DNA of 34,337 nucleotides, from contig JAIMJL010000025.1 in assembly GCA_020693225.1 (NCBI GenBank), positions 1 to 34,337 on the forward strand, read 5' to 3'. The stretch is from Sandarakinorhabdus sp. (lineage in GTDB: Bacteria; Pseudomonadota; Alphaproteobacteria; Sphingomonadales; Sphingomonadaceae). The stretch's first letter is position 1, and each line of letters starts with the position of its first letter. Below the pieces are notes generated by a model. It saw only the letters and a list, made by a program, of their open reading frames with translations. It had not been told where the DNA came from and did not search any database. This document shows, piece after piece, positions 18,541-27,923 of this stretch. The position numbers and the translations under genes were made by a program.

Positions 18541-21114
18541 ATGCCAAACGCCATAACCGCACAGCGTCACGCCATTCTGGGCTCGGCATCCGTTGGCGCC
18601 ATCCTCTGCACTGCCATGCTAGGTTTCGCAGCGCCTGCCATCGCCCAGACTGGCACGGCCGCCAACGAAGACATCATTGTGACCGCGCGCAAGCGCGAGG
18701 AAGATATCCAGCGCGTGCCAATCGCCATCACGGCGCTGACGGCGTCTGATCTTGCCGCGCGCAACATCAGCAATTTCAACGATTTGTCCAACAGCACGCC
18801 GGGCATTGCGGTCACCTCGATCGCCGGCGGCACGTTGCAGACCATCTATATTCGCGGCCTGGCGCCGGCGAACACCGCCAATGATCTCAACGTGGAAGCC
18901 AATGTCGGCGTGTTCATCGACGGCATCTACCAGACCAGCCGCAACACGCTGGATATGATTTCGGTGCTGGATCTGGCGCAGATCGAAATTGCCAAGGGTC
19001 CGCAGAGCGCGCTGTTCGGCCGCTCCACCTTTGCCGGCGCGGTCAGCATTTCCACCGCATCGCCCACCGACACGCTTTCGATGAACGGCTCGGCGACGAT
19101 CGGCAACGACAAGGATTTCCGGGTGCGGGCCGCCATTTCGGCGCCGCTGTCGGACACGCTTTCGGTGCGGGTGGCCGGCGGCTGGCTGAGCTATGGCGGA
19201 TTTGGCGAAAATCTGGCCGACCCCGGTGACAAGCTGAACGGCACCGAGAAATGGGCCATCACCGCGGCCGCGCTGTGGCAGCCGACCGATGATCTGACGG
19301 TGAAGCTTGCCGGCTTCATCACCCGTTCGGAGGTGGAGATGTCGTCGGTGAGCCACACGCCGCTCACCAGCAACAATTGCGGCACGGTAAATGCGGCGAC
19401 CCGCCTGCCGACGCTGTTCTGCGGCGACCTGCAAGCCGAGCGGGTGGCCGATATTACCCCGGACATGCCGGTGACGACGGCAGAGAATCAGCAGGTCTCG
19501 CTGGATATAACCTGGCGTCGCGACGGCATTGCGTTCACCAGCGTGACCGGCTTCACCGCTTCGGACAACAGCACCTTCAACGACTATGACGGGTCTTCAC
19601 AAGGCGTGCAGTTCGGGGTGTGCGGCGCAGGGGTAGGCTGCTTTCCGTTCAGCGCCTACAGCCGCCTGCAACGGGTGAACCTGCAATCGATCAGCCTGGA
19701 GAAGGTGCGCACCTTCAGCCAGGAGTTCCGCATCCAGTCCGCTGGGGATTCGCCCTTTTCGTGGATTGCGGGCGCCAGCTATTTCAACTCCCGCGTTCCG
19801 TTGACGGCGGGGGGGATTGGAGCCGATCGCAATGGTCTCGCCGCCAATGAGCGGGTGGTGCAGGTGTCGCAGATCACACCGCCGCCGGCCACGGGATTTG
19901 GGGCCTATGATTTCGTTGCCAATCCTTTCCTCACCAACGACTGGAAGACCATGGGGCTTTCCAGCAGCTATTCCGCGGCGTTCACGCGCAACTTTTCCAT
20001 CTTCGGGGCAATTGGCTATGATTTCGGCCGCGTCCGGGTGAATGCCGAGGGCCGCTACAACAGCGACCAGAAGCAGGCGCAGGTGTTCTCGGTGAACAAT
20101 CCGCTGTCGCAACCCGGCTTCAACCAGCACATTGTGCCCGGAGACGTGCCGGAGGCGGGCGTTTTCCCGGTGGTTGGCCCGAAGTTCCGCAAGACCTTCA
20201 CCCACTTCGCCCCGCGCTTCACCGTGGATTGGCAGGCGCATGACGATATTTTCGTCTATGCGTCGGCGGCCATGGGGGTGCGTTCGGGTGGCTTCAACAC
20301 GGCCAACGCGGTCAGCGCCACCGGCATTCTGGCCGATGAAGTGGCTTACGGCGAGGAATCCAATTGGACCTACGAACTGGGCTTCAAGAGCGACCTGTTC
20401 GACAATCGCTGGATGCTGAACGCCTCGGTGTTCCATGTTGTGTGGAGCGATGCGCAGGTTTCCGGCTTCACGCAGAACCCGACGGCGGTTGGTGCCACGC
20501 GGATCGTGCAGAATGCCGGCGACATCAAGGCCACCGGCTTTGAAGTGCAGACGCAGTTTCGCTTCAGCGACCTGTTCGCGGTGGGCGGCAGCCTGACCTA
20601 TTCGGATCCGAAGTTTCAGGCGGGGGCCTATGAAGGCTCGCAGATTGCGCAGTGCGTGATCGGTACGGGCGCGGCCGCCACTGCGGCGCCGGGTTGCCCG
20701 CCGGTCATCCTGATCACCCGGGCCAATGGCCAGACGGTGGCGGTGCCTTCGCTGGAAGGCCTGCGTCCCTCGCGCGCCGTGAAGTTGCAGTGGAATCTGA
20801 ATGCCAGCCTTGCGGTGCCGATCAGCAACGAATGGCGGCTGGATGGACGGGTGGATGTGAGCCACACCGGCAACAGCTATTCCAACCTCATCAACACTGC
20901 GGCTTTCGGCGAACGTACGCTGACCAATCTGCGGATCGGCGTGAGCAATGATCGCTTCGGCATCGCGGCCTGGGTGAACAATCTGTTCGATGTGGAATAT
21001 GTGGCCAACTCGATCAACCAGCCCCGCGCCGGCATCCCGTTCGTGTTTTCGGTCGGGGAAAATTATCTCGGCGAAACGCGCCGCTTCGGGCTGACGGCTT
21101 CGTTCAAATATTGA
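18541..21114 (+). CDS. TonB-dependent receptor
   Basis: MPNAITAQRHAILGSASVGAILCTAMLGFAAPAIAQ signal, EDIIVTARKREEDIQRVPIAITALTASDLAARNISNFNDLSNSTPGI plug, terminal FGLTASFKY. Confidence 0.94.
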   Translation: MPNAITAQRHAILGSASVGAILCTAMLGFAAPAIAQTGTAANEDIIVTARKREEDIQRVPIAITALTASDLAARNISNFNDLSNSTPGIAVTSIAGGTLQTIYIRGLAPANTANDLNVEANVGVFIDGIYQTSRNTLDMISVLDLAQIEIAKGPQSALFGRSTFAGAVSISTASPTDTLSMNGSATIGNDKDFRVRAAISAPLSDTLSVRVAGGWLSYGGFGENLADPGDKLNGTEKWAITAAALWQPTDDLTVKLAGFITRSEVEMSSVSHTPLTSNNCGTVNAATRLPTLFCGDLQAERVADITPDMPVTTAENQQVSLDITWRRDGIAFTSVTGFTASDNSTFNDYDGSSQGVQFGVCGAGVGCFPFSAYSRLQRVNLQSISLEKVRTFSQEFRIQSAGDSPFSWIAGASYFNSRVPLTAGGIGADRNGLAANERVVQVSQITPPPATGFGAYDFVANPFLTNDWKTMGLSSSYSAAFTRNFSIFGAIGYDFGRVRVNAEGRYNSDQKQAQVFSVNNPLSQPGFNQHIVPGDVPEAGVFPVVGPKFRKTFTHFAPRFTVDWQAHDDIFVYASAAMGVRSGGFNTANAVSATGILADEVAYGEESNWTYELGFKSDLFDNRWMLNASVFHVVWSDAQVSGFTQNPTAVGATRIVQNAGDIKATGFEVQTQFRFSDLFAVGGSLTYSDPKFQAGAYEGSQIAQCVIGTGAAATAAPGCPPVILITRANGQTVAVPSLEGLRPSRAVKLQWNLNASLAVPISNEWRLDGRVDVSHTGNSYSNLINTAAFGERTLTNLRIGVSNDRFGIAAWVNNLFDVEYVANSINQPRAGIPFVFSVGENYLGETRRFGLTASFKY

Positions 21115-21153
21115 GGCCAATGGGCGGCCTGCACCACAGCCCGGTGTGGCACA

Positions 21154-22398
21154 TTATTGCAGCGGCCCTGCTTGCGGAACGGGCGGCGCTTCGCCTGGTT
21201 GCAGCTTCAGGCCGCCAAGCACCAGGTTGGGCAGCATGCTGTTGTCCCACTCCAGCGTTTTTGGCGGGTTCGGGCCGGTGCGCAGGATGACGGTGCGGGT
21301 CTGCGGCGACACATAGACGACCTGGTTGCCGTTGCCGTCGAACAGGAACAGATCGCGATCCGGATAGGGCCGGGTGTGCAGCACTTGCGGGCCACCCTTT
21401 TCAGGGCCGGAAAAGCCGCGCCGCGCGACATAGCCTTCGCCCAGCCACAGCCCCATGCCGAAATGCGGGTTCTGTGGTGTGGGGGTGCGCATCTGCTGCA
21501 CAAAGCCCTGTGGCAGCAGCCGCTTGGCAGCCCACTTGCCGTCATCCAGCAGCAGCACCGCGAGCTTCAGCCAGCTTTCGGGGGGCAAGGTCATGCAGCA
21601 TCCGGAATGGGCCAGTCCGCCTTCGCGGTTGATCCAGATTTGCCCGCCCTCCGCGCCAAGCGGGGCCAGGATTTCGCTGCCGATGAACTCCGCATAGCGG
21701 CGACCTGTGGCGCGTTCGATCACCACGGCGACCAGCTCGGCGGTGGCGTTGTTATAGCCATAGTGCGTGCCGGGCGGATGGGTCAGCGGGTAATGATCGA
21801 TGATCTGCTGGCCATGATCGGGATCGATATAGGCGCGGTTGATCGGATGGTCCGGATCGGCGCTCACCATCTGCTCCAGCAGCCCGGAGCGCATGTCGAG
21901 CAGGTGGCGAACGCGGATCTCCGCCTTGGGGGTGCCCTTCCATTCGGGGATGAAATCGGCAACCGGCTGATCGACGGAGCGGATCGAGCCGAGCTGGATG
22001 GCGCGGCCGATGGCAATTGCGCTCAGCGGCTTGGACAGGGATTTCGATACGATCGGCGTGTGGCGGTCCGCCCCTTGCGGATACCAAGAGGCCTGCAACT
22101 TGCCGTTTCGCCATACGAGGAAGGCGCTGCTGGCATTGGCTTCGGCATAGGCGCGGGCCGCTTCCAGCGCGTCCGGGCTGATGCTGCGTTCGGCGGCGGT
22201 TGCCAGCGGGATCGGGCCGGGCCTTGCGGCGCCGCGCACCGCTTCCATCGGGGCATAGTCGGGGAAGATGCCACGGTTCTGCATGAGCGTGGCAAAGCGC
22301 GCCTGATAGATCGCTTCCCACTGTGGATCGCGCTCTGCCGCAGCCGGTTGGGCAGCGGTCAGCAACAACGCGAGCAGGGCGGAGCGGGCTGGGAGCAT
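21154..22398 (-). CDS. Periplasmic serine hydrolase (beta-lactamase class C / EstB family)
   Basis: Signal MLPARSALLALLLTAAQPAAA; SLSK (SxxK) in PIVSKSLSKPLSAIAIG; YGYNNATAEL (YxN); VRHLLDMRSGL. Confidence 0.85.
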   Translation of the reverse strand: MLPARSALLALLLTAAQPAAAERDPQWEAIYQARFATLMQNRGIFPDYAPMEAVRGAARPGPIPLATAAERSISPDALEAARAYAEANASSAFLVWRNGKLQASWYPQGADRHTPIVSKSLSKPLSAIAIGRAIQLGSIRSVDQPVADFIPEWKGTPKAEIRVRHLLDMRSGLLEQMVSADPDHPINRAYIDPDHGQQIIDHYPLTHPPGTHYGYNNATAELVAVVIERATGRRYAEFIGSEILAPLGAEGGQIWINREGGLAHSGCCMTLPPESWLKLAVLLLDDGKWAAKRLLPQGFVQQMRTPTPQNPHFGMGLWLGEGYVARRGFSGPEKGGPQVLHTRPYPDRDLFLFDGNGNQVVYVSPQTRTVILRTGPNPPKTLEWDNSMLPNLVLGGLKLQPGEAPPVPQAGPLQ

Positions 22399-22406
22399 CG
22401 CGCCGA

Positions 22407-22916
22407 TCAGTTTTTCGGCGGGCTGGTGTCGGTCCAGTTTTCCCAGTCGCGGGTGACGAATCGCTCGTCGATCAGTGTGCGCTGGAAGCAGATGCCGTCG
22501 CGGAACCACTGCCATGTGCGGGCGCGGTGGGTGCGGGCGTCGTTGTTCTGGATCATCTCGTAAAGCTCGAGGCCGGGCTCGTTCTTGCGCTCCCAGTAGA
22601 GGCAGGTGGAGCGGTTGAGATCGTCGAGCGTGAGCTCGGCGCACCAGCCTTTGATGAGGTCATTGTCCCAGCGCAGGCGACCGTCGCGGAAGTCGGCGGG
22701 AAAGTCGCGGATGTCGGTGCGACCATCTGGCCAGAAATAATAGTTGGTCTGATGGTAACGCTGGCTGCCGTCCGGATTGCGGATCAGCCGGCACAGCAGG
22801 CGCGATCGGTGTTCATCGACCAGCTTGCCGGTGCTGGCGTCATAATAGCGGTACCAGCCCTCCCAGACGCCTTCGTTGCTGGCGAGAATGGGCATGGCTT
22901 CGCTGATGCTGGGCAT
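22407..22916 (-). CDS. Hypothetical conserved-looking protein (possible DUF3598/lipocalin-like fold)
   Basis: MPSISEAMPILASNEGVWEGWYRYYDASTGKLVDEHRSRLLCRLIRNPDGSQRYHQTNYYFWPDGRTD...; 8 bp upstream of the serine hydrolase, same strand. Family call uncertain. Confidence 0.65.
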   Translation of the reverse strand: MPSISEAMPILASNEGVWEGWYRYYDASTGKLVDEHRSRLLCRLIRNPDGSQRYHQTNYYFWPDGRTDIRDFPADFRDGRLRWDNDLIKGWCAELTLDDLNRSTCLYWERKNEPGLELYEMIQNNDARTHRARTWQWFRDGICFQRTLIDERFVTRDWENWTDTSPPKN

Positions 22917-23007
22917 GGCAATTTCTCCGTCCGGTGCCGCAAATGAGCGACTTTGGATTGCCATGCTAGCCACCTTGCAGGCTGCGGGAATCGCATCTTT
23001 GCAGTCT

Positions 23008-23022
23008 ATCCGATTGGCGGAT
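23008..23022. promoter_or_regulatory. Candidate IclR operator, site B (divergent 22916-/23167+ region)
   Basis: ATCCG-ATTGG-CGGAT, perfect 5-bp arms. Confidence 0.5.
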
Positions 23023-23166
23023 GAGCCGGAAGGCGCGGGCTGCGGATGCGCCCGGAGCAGCGCCTTTCCGTCCGCACAGCGGACAAGCTTTTGCCGGGGC
23101 AGCCGGTTGCCGCCGGTGTAGCTGTAGTGCGGCTTTGAACTGCGGCTGCAAAGGAGCAAATGGCAG

Positions 23167-24033
23167 ATGGCAAACCCCGTGCTTCGCGCGAAGCTGGCTG
23201 AAGGCGCCTTCTTTGTCGTGCCCGGCATTCAGGACATGATTGCGGCTGTCGTTGCCGACAAGGTTGGTTTCGACATCGTCTATGGCACCGGCTTCTGGTT
23301 GACCGCCTCGGCCTATGGGCTGCCGGATGCCGGCATTGCCAGTTACAGCCAGATGGTGGACCGCATGGCGACCCTTGCCCGCACCACGAAGGCAGCGGTG
23401 ATTGCCGACGCGGACACCGGCTATGGCGGGCTTTTGAATGTGCACCACACGGTGCGCGGCTATGAGGAGGCCGGCGTGACCGCGGTGCAGCTGGAGGACC
23501 AGGAGTTCCCCAAGAAGTGCGGTCACACGCCTTTCAAGCGGTTGATTTCGGCCGACGACATGGCAGAAAAGCTGCGCGTTGCGGCGGACGCCCGGCGGGA
23601 TCGAGACAATCTGCTGATCATCGCACGCACCGATGCGATGCAATCCGAAGGCTTGGATGGTGTGCTGCGGCGGCTGGAGGCCTATGTCGAGGCCGGGGCG
23701 GATGTGCTGTTTCCTGAGGCGCTGACCAGCCACGAGGATATGCGAAAATGCTGCGAGACGTTCGATCTTCCGGTGATGGCGAACATGTCCAACGGCGGTT
23801 GTTCGCCGGTTCCAGAGGCATCGGTTCTGGCCGATATCGGCTATGCATTCGCCATCTACCCCTCGCTCACCAGCCTCGTTGCGGCGAGCGCGATGGAGCA
23901 GGCGCTCGTGCAGCTGAAAACGCATGGTATTGGACAGCCCGAAGGGCTGTTCAGCTTCCAGGAGTTCTGCACGATGATCGGCTTCGAGGAGGTGTGGGCG
24001 TTCGAGCGCAAATGGGCGCGGGACGGATTTTGA
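23167..24033 (+). CDS. Isocitrate lyase / PEP mutase superfamily lyase (methylisocitrate- or dimethylmalate-lyase-like)
   Basis: VIADADTGYGG, QLEDQEFPKKCGH, LIIARTDAMQSEGLDG; KKCGH active-site loop. Confidence 0.88.
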   Translation: MANPVLRAKLAEGAFFVVPGIQDMIAAVVADKVGFDIVYGTGFWLTASAYGLPDAGIASYSQMVDRMATLARTTKAAVIADADTGYGGLLNVHHTVRGYEEAGVTAVQLEDQEFPKKCGHTPFKRLISADDMAEKLRVAADARRDRDNLLIIARTDAMQSEGLDGVLRRLEAYVEAGADVLFPEALTSHEDMRKCCETFDLPVMANMSNGGCSPVPEASVLADIGYAFAIYPSLTSLVAASAMEQALVQLKTHGIGQPEGLFSFQEFCTMIGFEEVWAFERKWARDGF

Positions 24034-24055
24034 TCACCGACTGACGGAATATTCT

Positions 24056-24070
24056 ATCCGCTTGTCGAAC
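24056..24070. promoter_or_regulatory. Candidate IclR operator, site C (upstream of iclR-type gene)
   Basis: ATCCGCTTGTCGAAC, preceded by CT as at sites B and D; weaker right half. Confidence 0.35.
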
Positions 24071-24148
24071 AGATTTTCCTGTTTATGCCATGTTTCTGCA
24101 ATCTCCGGGTCACATTTCCCCCACCAGCCATAGCGAGGGAGAGGTTTG

Positions 24149-24934
24149 ATGGAGAAAGGCGTTCCGATCCGGTCGATCACCCGGTCGATCGCGGCGCTGA
24201 AGGCGATCAATCGCCACGGCTCGCTATCGATGATGGAGATTTCGCGGGCATCCGAAGTGCCCTACCCGACTGCGTGCCGGATCGTGCAGACGCTGCTGTA
24301 TGAGGGCCTCATCGAGATGGAGCCGTCGCGCAAGCGATACCGCCCGACGGCGCTGGTGCAGACGCTGGCACATGGTTTTCAGCATGACGATGCGCTCGTC
24401 ACCGTTGCGCGGCCGCATATCGTGGCGTTTACCAAGCGCGCCGGCTGGCCGGTTTCGGTGGCGATCCGGGTGGGGCGCAACATGATGCTGCGCGACAGCA
24501 CGCACGCCAATACCTCGCTCACCTTCGAGCATTATTATCCCGGCTTCACCCTGCCGATCCTGGAAAGCGCGTCGGGCAAGGTGTCGCTGGCCTATGCCGA
24601 CGCGGAAGACCGGCAGATGATCCTGTCGTGCCTGCGTGTCTCGGAGGAGTTTGATCTTGCCTATCTTGCAACCGCGCAGGCCAGCCTGGATGTGGAGCGC
24701 ATTCGCGCGCAGGGCTATGCCGTGCAGGGCCGCAACCATTTCAACCTGACGCCGGGCAAGACCTCTTCTATTGCCGTGCCGATCTTCCAGAATGGCGTGT
24801 ATCAGGCGGCGATGACGATGGTGTTCTTCGTGTCTGCCATGAAGCTGGACCACGCCCTGGCCACCTACCTGGACGATCTGAAGGCCACGGCGGACGCGAT
24901 CAGCGACGAACTGGGGCAGCGCGTGCTGCAATAG
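24149..24934 (+). CDS. IclR-family transcriptional regulator
   Basis: IRSITRSIAALKAINRHGSLSMMEISRASEVPYPTACRIVQTLLYEGLIE winged HTH; C-terminal effector domain (LPILESASGKVSLAYAD, SIAVPIF). Confidence 0.92.
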   Translation: MEKGVPIRSITRSIAALKAINRHGSLSMMEISRASEVPYPTACRIVQTLLYEGLIEMEPSRKRYRPTALVQTLAHGFQHDDALVTVARPHIVAFTKRAGWPVSVAIRVGRNMMLRDSTHANTSLTFEHYYPGFTLPILESASGKVSLAYADAEDRQMILSCLRVSEEFDLAYLATAQASLDVERIRAQGYAVQGRNHFNLTPGKTSSIAVPIFQNGVYQAAMTMVFFVSAMKLDHALATYLDDLKATADAISDELGQRVLQ

Positions 24935-24962
24935 GGCGCAGCGGTGGCACCGGCCGGTCGGG

Positions 24963-26114
24963 TTAGACCGGCACGGTGCGGCAGTCATAATCGAACAGGC
25001 CGAGCGACTCTTCGTTGCGCAGGCCGCCAATGCCGAACAGATCGGTTTCCTGGCCTTGCATCCGGTCGGCATTGGCGTTCGATTCGGCCTGGATGAAGGT
25101 GGCGCGCGCACGCCGTGCGGCGAAGAAGCGGGCGAGCCCGTCCGATATGGTGGACGATGCGGCCAGCGCGCGGGCCAGCACCACCGCATCCTCGATGGCG
25201 CAGGCGGCGCCGTGGCCGAGGAAGGGGGTCATCGCATGGGCGGCATCACCGATCAGCGCGACCGCGCCATCCTGCACCCAGCTGGCAAGTGGTGTGCGCG
25301 CGTTGATGGCCCATTTGTACAATGGCTCGGTTGCCGCCGCGGCAATCATCGCCTGCACGCCCTCGCACCAGCCGGCATAGATGGCGGCAAGGTCCGCCGG
25401 ATCGCTGCGGATGGTCCAGCCGTCTTCCGTCCAGCCCGGCTGTCGGGCGAAGAACACCAGATTGAGCATGCGGTTGTCACGCACCGGATAGCGGGTGATC
25501 ATCCGGCCCGGCCCGATATGGATGCCGGGATAGTAAGCGAGATCGGCGAGCGTAGGCGTGACGGGAACGAGCGAGCGCCAGGCGACATGGCCGGTGAAAT
25601 GGGCGGCGGCCGGTTCGAAACGTTGCCGGACGACGGATTTCACCCCATCGGCGCCGATCACGGCGTCGCCGGAAACGCTTGAGCCATCGGCGAGGTGGAC
25701 GGTGGTGCCCTGCACCGCGACCGCCGCGGCGTTGGTGCGCAGCGTGACCCCGGCGCTGCGCGCGGCATCCACCAATATGGCGTGCATGTCGGCCCGGTGC
25801 ACGGTGACATAGGGTGCGCCGTAGCGCCTGCGTTGGTCGGTGCGATCCATTTCAACGAGCGTTTGCCCGGTCTGCCAATGCTGCACGCGCTGCCGCTGTG
25901 GCTCCACCCCGGCGGCGGCGACGTCCTCGCACACGCCGATGAAATCCAGCCCCTTCATGGCATTGGGCGAGAGCGTGACCCCGGCGCCGATTTCACCGAA
26001 CTGCGGCGCGGCTTCCAGCAGGGTGGCGGCGAAGCCGGCGTGCGCCAGCGCGGTGGCGGCGGTCATTCCGGCGATGCCGCCGCCAACGATGACGATGTGT
26101 TCGCGGCGGCTCAT
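24963..26114 (-). CDS. FAD-dependent aromatic monooxygenase (salicylate / 6-hydroxynicotinate hydroxylase-like)
   Basis: IVIVGGGIAGMTAATALAHAGF (GxGxxG), GADGVKSVVR (DG motif), ALIGDAAHAMTPFLGHGAACAIEDA (GD motif). Confidence 0.88.
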   Translation of the reverse strand: MSRREHIVIVGGGIAGMTAATALAHAGFAATLLEAAPQFGEIGAGVTLSPNAMKGLDFIGVCEDVAAAGVEPQRQRVQHWQTGQTLVEMDRTDQRRRYGAPYVTVHRADMHAILVDAARSAGVTLRTNAAAVAVQGTTVHLADGSSVSGDAVIGADGVKSVVRQRFEPAAAHFTGHVAWRSLVPVTPTLADLAYYPGIHIGPGRMITRYPVRDNRMLNLVFFARQPGWTEDGWTIRSDPADLAAIYAGWCEGVQAMIAAAATEPLYKWAINARTPLASWVQDGAVALIGDAAHAMTPFLGHGAACAIEDAVVLARALAASSTISDGLARFFAARRARATFIQAESNANADRMQGQETDLFGIGGLRNEESLGLFDYDCRTVPV

Positions 26115-27025
26115 CCCAGCTGGCCCGGAATGTGGCTTGCATGGTTGGCGAGATACCAGTCGGCGATCTCTTCGCGGGTGGCCCACCAGACGCCGGGCAG
26201 CGATTGCGCATGCTGGATGAATTCGCGCAAGGCGCGGATGCGGTGCGCGCGGCCCGACACATGGGGGTGCAGGCCGACATTCATGATCCGGCCTGACCGT
26301 TCGCCCTCCTGATAGAGCACATCGAGCTCTTCGATCAGCGCGTCGCGGAACTGATCGGTGGTGTAATTCTTGCGGGTGATGAAGGTGAAATCGTTGATTT
26401 CGTTGGAATAGGGCACGGAGACAATCGGGCCGGCCGGGGTGCGCAGCAGATAGGGCTGATCGTCATTCATGATGTCGCAGTAGAAGGTGCAGCCCTGCTC
26501 GGCGAGAATGTCGGCGGTCTGCAAGGTGCCGCGCAGCGAGGACGACAGCCAGCCCTTCGATTTGCGCCCGGTGAAGCGTTCGAACTGCTCAAGTGTGCGC
26601 AGGATGATCTCGCGCTCCTTCGCCGGGTCTTTGGCAAAATCGGTGAGCAGCTCGCCCTGCTCCCAATTGTGCGTCAGCAACTCCCAGCCGCGCTCCAGCA
26701 CGGCGTCGGTCATGGCCTTGCGGCGATCGAAGGTGACGGCGTTGGTGGTGCAGCTGGCCTTCGCACCCACGCTGTCGAACAGATCGAACAATCGCCAGAT
26801 GCCGACCCGCTGGCCATATTCGCGCCAGCTGTAGTTCGGGAAATCGGGCGTGTTGCCAGGCAGGATGTCGGGCAGGATGGCCGGGCCGCCGGCGTAGTAG
26901 GGCTTGTCGGTGTCTTTCACCAGATCCCAGGTTTCGAGATTGAAGGTGAGGATGAGGGCAACGCGCGCGCCACCGGGCCAGCGCAGCGGCTGGCGATGAG
27001 GCAGCGGCACATAATCATAGTCCAT
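26111..27025 (-). CDS. Polysaccharide deacetylase / PuuE allantoinase-like hydrolase
   Basis: VALILTFNLETWD; GWELLTHNWEQGELL; NVGLHPHVSGRAHRIRALREFIQHAQSLPGVWWATREEIADWY; 4-nt overlap with the downstream monooxygenase. Confidence 0.8.
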   Translation of the reverse strand: MDYDYVPLPHRQPLRWPGGARVALILTFNLETWDLVKDTDKPYYAGGPAILPDILPGNTPDFPNYSWREYGQRVGIWRLFDLFDSVGAKASCTTNAVTFDRRKAMTDAVLERGWELLTHNWEQGELLTDFAKDPAKEREIILRTLEQFERFTGRKSKGWLSSSLRGTLQTADILAEQGCTFYCDIMNDDQPYLLRTPAGPIVSVPYSNEINDFTFITRKNYTTDQFRDALIEELDVLYQEGERSGRIMNVGLHPHVSGRAHRIRALREFIQHAQSLPGVWWATREEIADWYLANHASHIPGQLG

Positions 27026-27035
27026 GCGGATATCC

Positions 27036-27794
27036 TTAGAAGCGGCTGAGCAGGGCGCCGAAGCCATCCTGCTGATCGGCGATGCCCATGCTGCGCAACG
27101 CATGCCAGTAGGTCGCAGTGTTGATGGCGATCACCGGCATCTCCAGCCAGAACTCGGCGATTGCCGCCACTTCGGCAAACGCGAGGTTGGTGCCGGCCTG
27201 GATGATCGCGTCCACGCCTTCGGACACCGCGATGGCCGTGCGCTTCAGCTTCTGCTTGTCTTCGTGCGCGATCTGCATCGGCGAGGGCGATTTCAGCCCG
27301 ATGATGTGCAGCACTTCATAGCCCTGATCCTCGAAGAAGCGCTTCACATTGGCGTCCCCCACCGGGGCATAGGGGGTGAGGATCCCCAGCTTTCGGATCG
27401 ACCCGCGCTCGCTTTCATAGGCCTTGATGGCGGCATCGACCGCGGTGGACCCCATGATGACCGGCACGCCGCCGGTGCGCTCCAGCATTTTCCGGTGCAG
27501 CTTTTCCGCGCCCTCCACACCGTCCCAGAAGGTTTCCGCCGACATGCCCATGATGACGCAGCCCGGATCCATCGACATCGACACATCGACCGCATCGAAG
27601 GTGGCGGCGCGGATATTCTCCAGCATCACCATGAAGCTGTCATCGTCGGTGACCCGGGTGTCGGGGATGGCGATGCGCGAGAAATGGTTGGTGACGCCAC
27701 GCGGGCGCATGGCATCATATTCCGGCTGCACGCTGGTGTTGGTGGAGGGGGCCACCACCGCATATTTCATCCGATACCCGAGGGAATCACCCAT
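27036..27794 (-). CDS. Maleate isomerase / arylmalonate decarboxylase family (Asp/Glu racemase superfamily)
   Basis: YAVVAPSTNTSVQPEYDAMRPRGV; PVIMGSTAVDAAIKA; KLGILTPYAPVGDANVKRFFEDQGYEV; VDAIIQAGTNLAFAEVAAIAEFWLEMPVIAINTATYWHALRSMGI. Confidence 0.85.
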   Translation of the reverse strand: MGDSLGYRMKYAVVAPSTNTSVQPEYDAMRPRGVTNHFSRIAIPDTRVTDDDSFMVMLENIRAATFDAVDVSMSMDPGCVIMGMSAETFWDGVEGAEKLHRKMLERTGGVPVIMGSTAVDAAIKAYESERGSIRKLGILTPYAPVGDANVKRFFEDQGYEVLHIIGLKSPSPMQIAHEDKQKLKRTAIAVSEGVDAIIQAGTNLAFAEVAAIAEFWLEMPVIAINTATYWHALRSMGIADQQDGFGALLSRF

Positions 27795-27869
27795 TGGCCT
27801 GCCTTTCGCATTGCGACCGTTCCGTGCAACCATAGCAGCGATTGCGGAGCGATGGCTTCAGCGCAGACT

Positions 27870-27884
27870 ATCCGTTTGGTGGAG
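27870..27884. promoter_or_regulatory. Candidate IclR operator, site D (divergent 27794-/28014+ region)
   Basis: ATCCGTTTGGTGGAG; extended similarity to site B (GCAGnCTATCCGnTTGGYGGA). Confidence 0.5.
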
Positions 27885-27923
27885 AGGTTGGCGGGACTTC
27901 GCAGTTCAGGGCCTTCGAGGACT

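Noticed and set aside
19597-21120. 507-aa minus-strand ORF opposite the second TonB receptor
   Set aside because: Shadow ORF; receptor evidence on plus strand is strong.
21157-22563. 468-aa plus-strand ORF opposite the serine hydrolase
   Set aside because: Shadow ORF; minus strand has a signal peptide and SxxK/YxN motifs.
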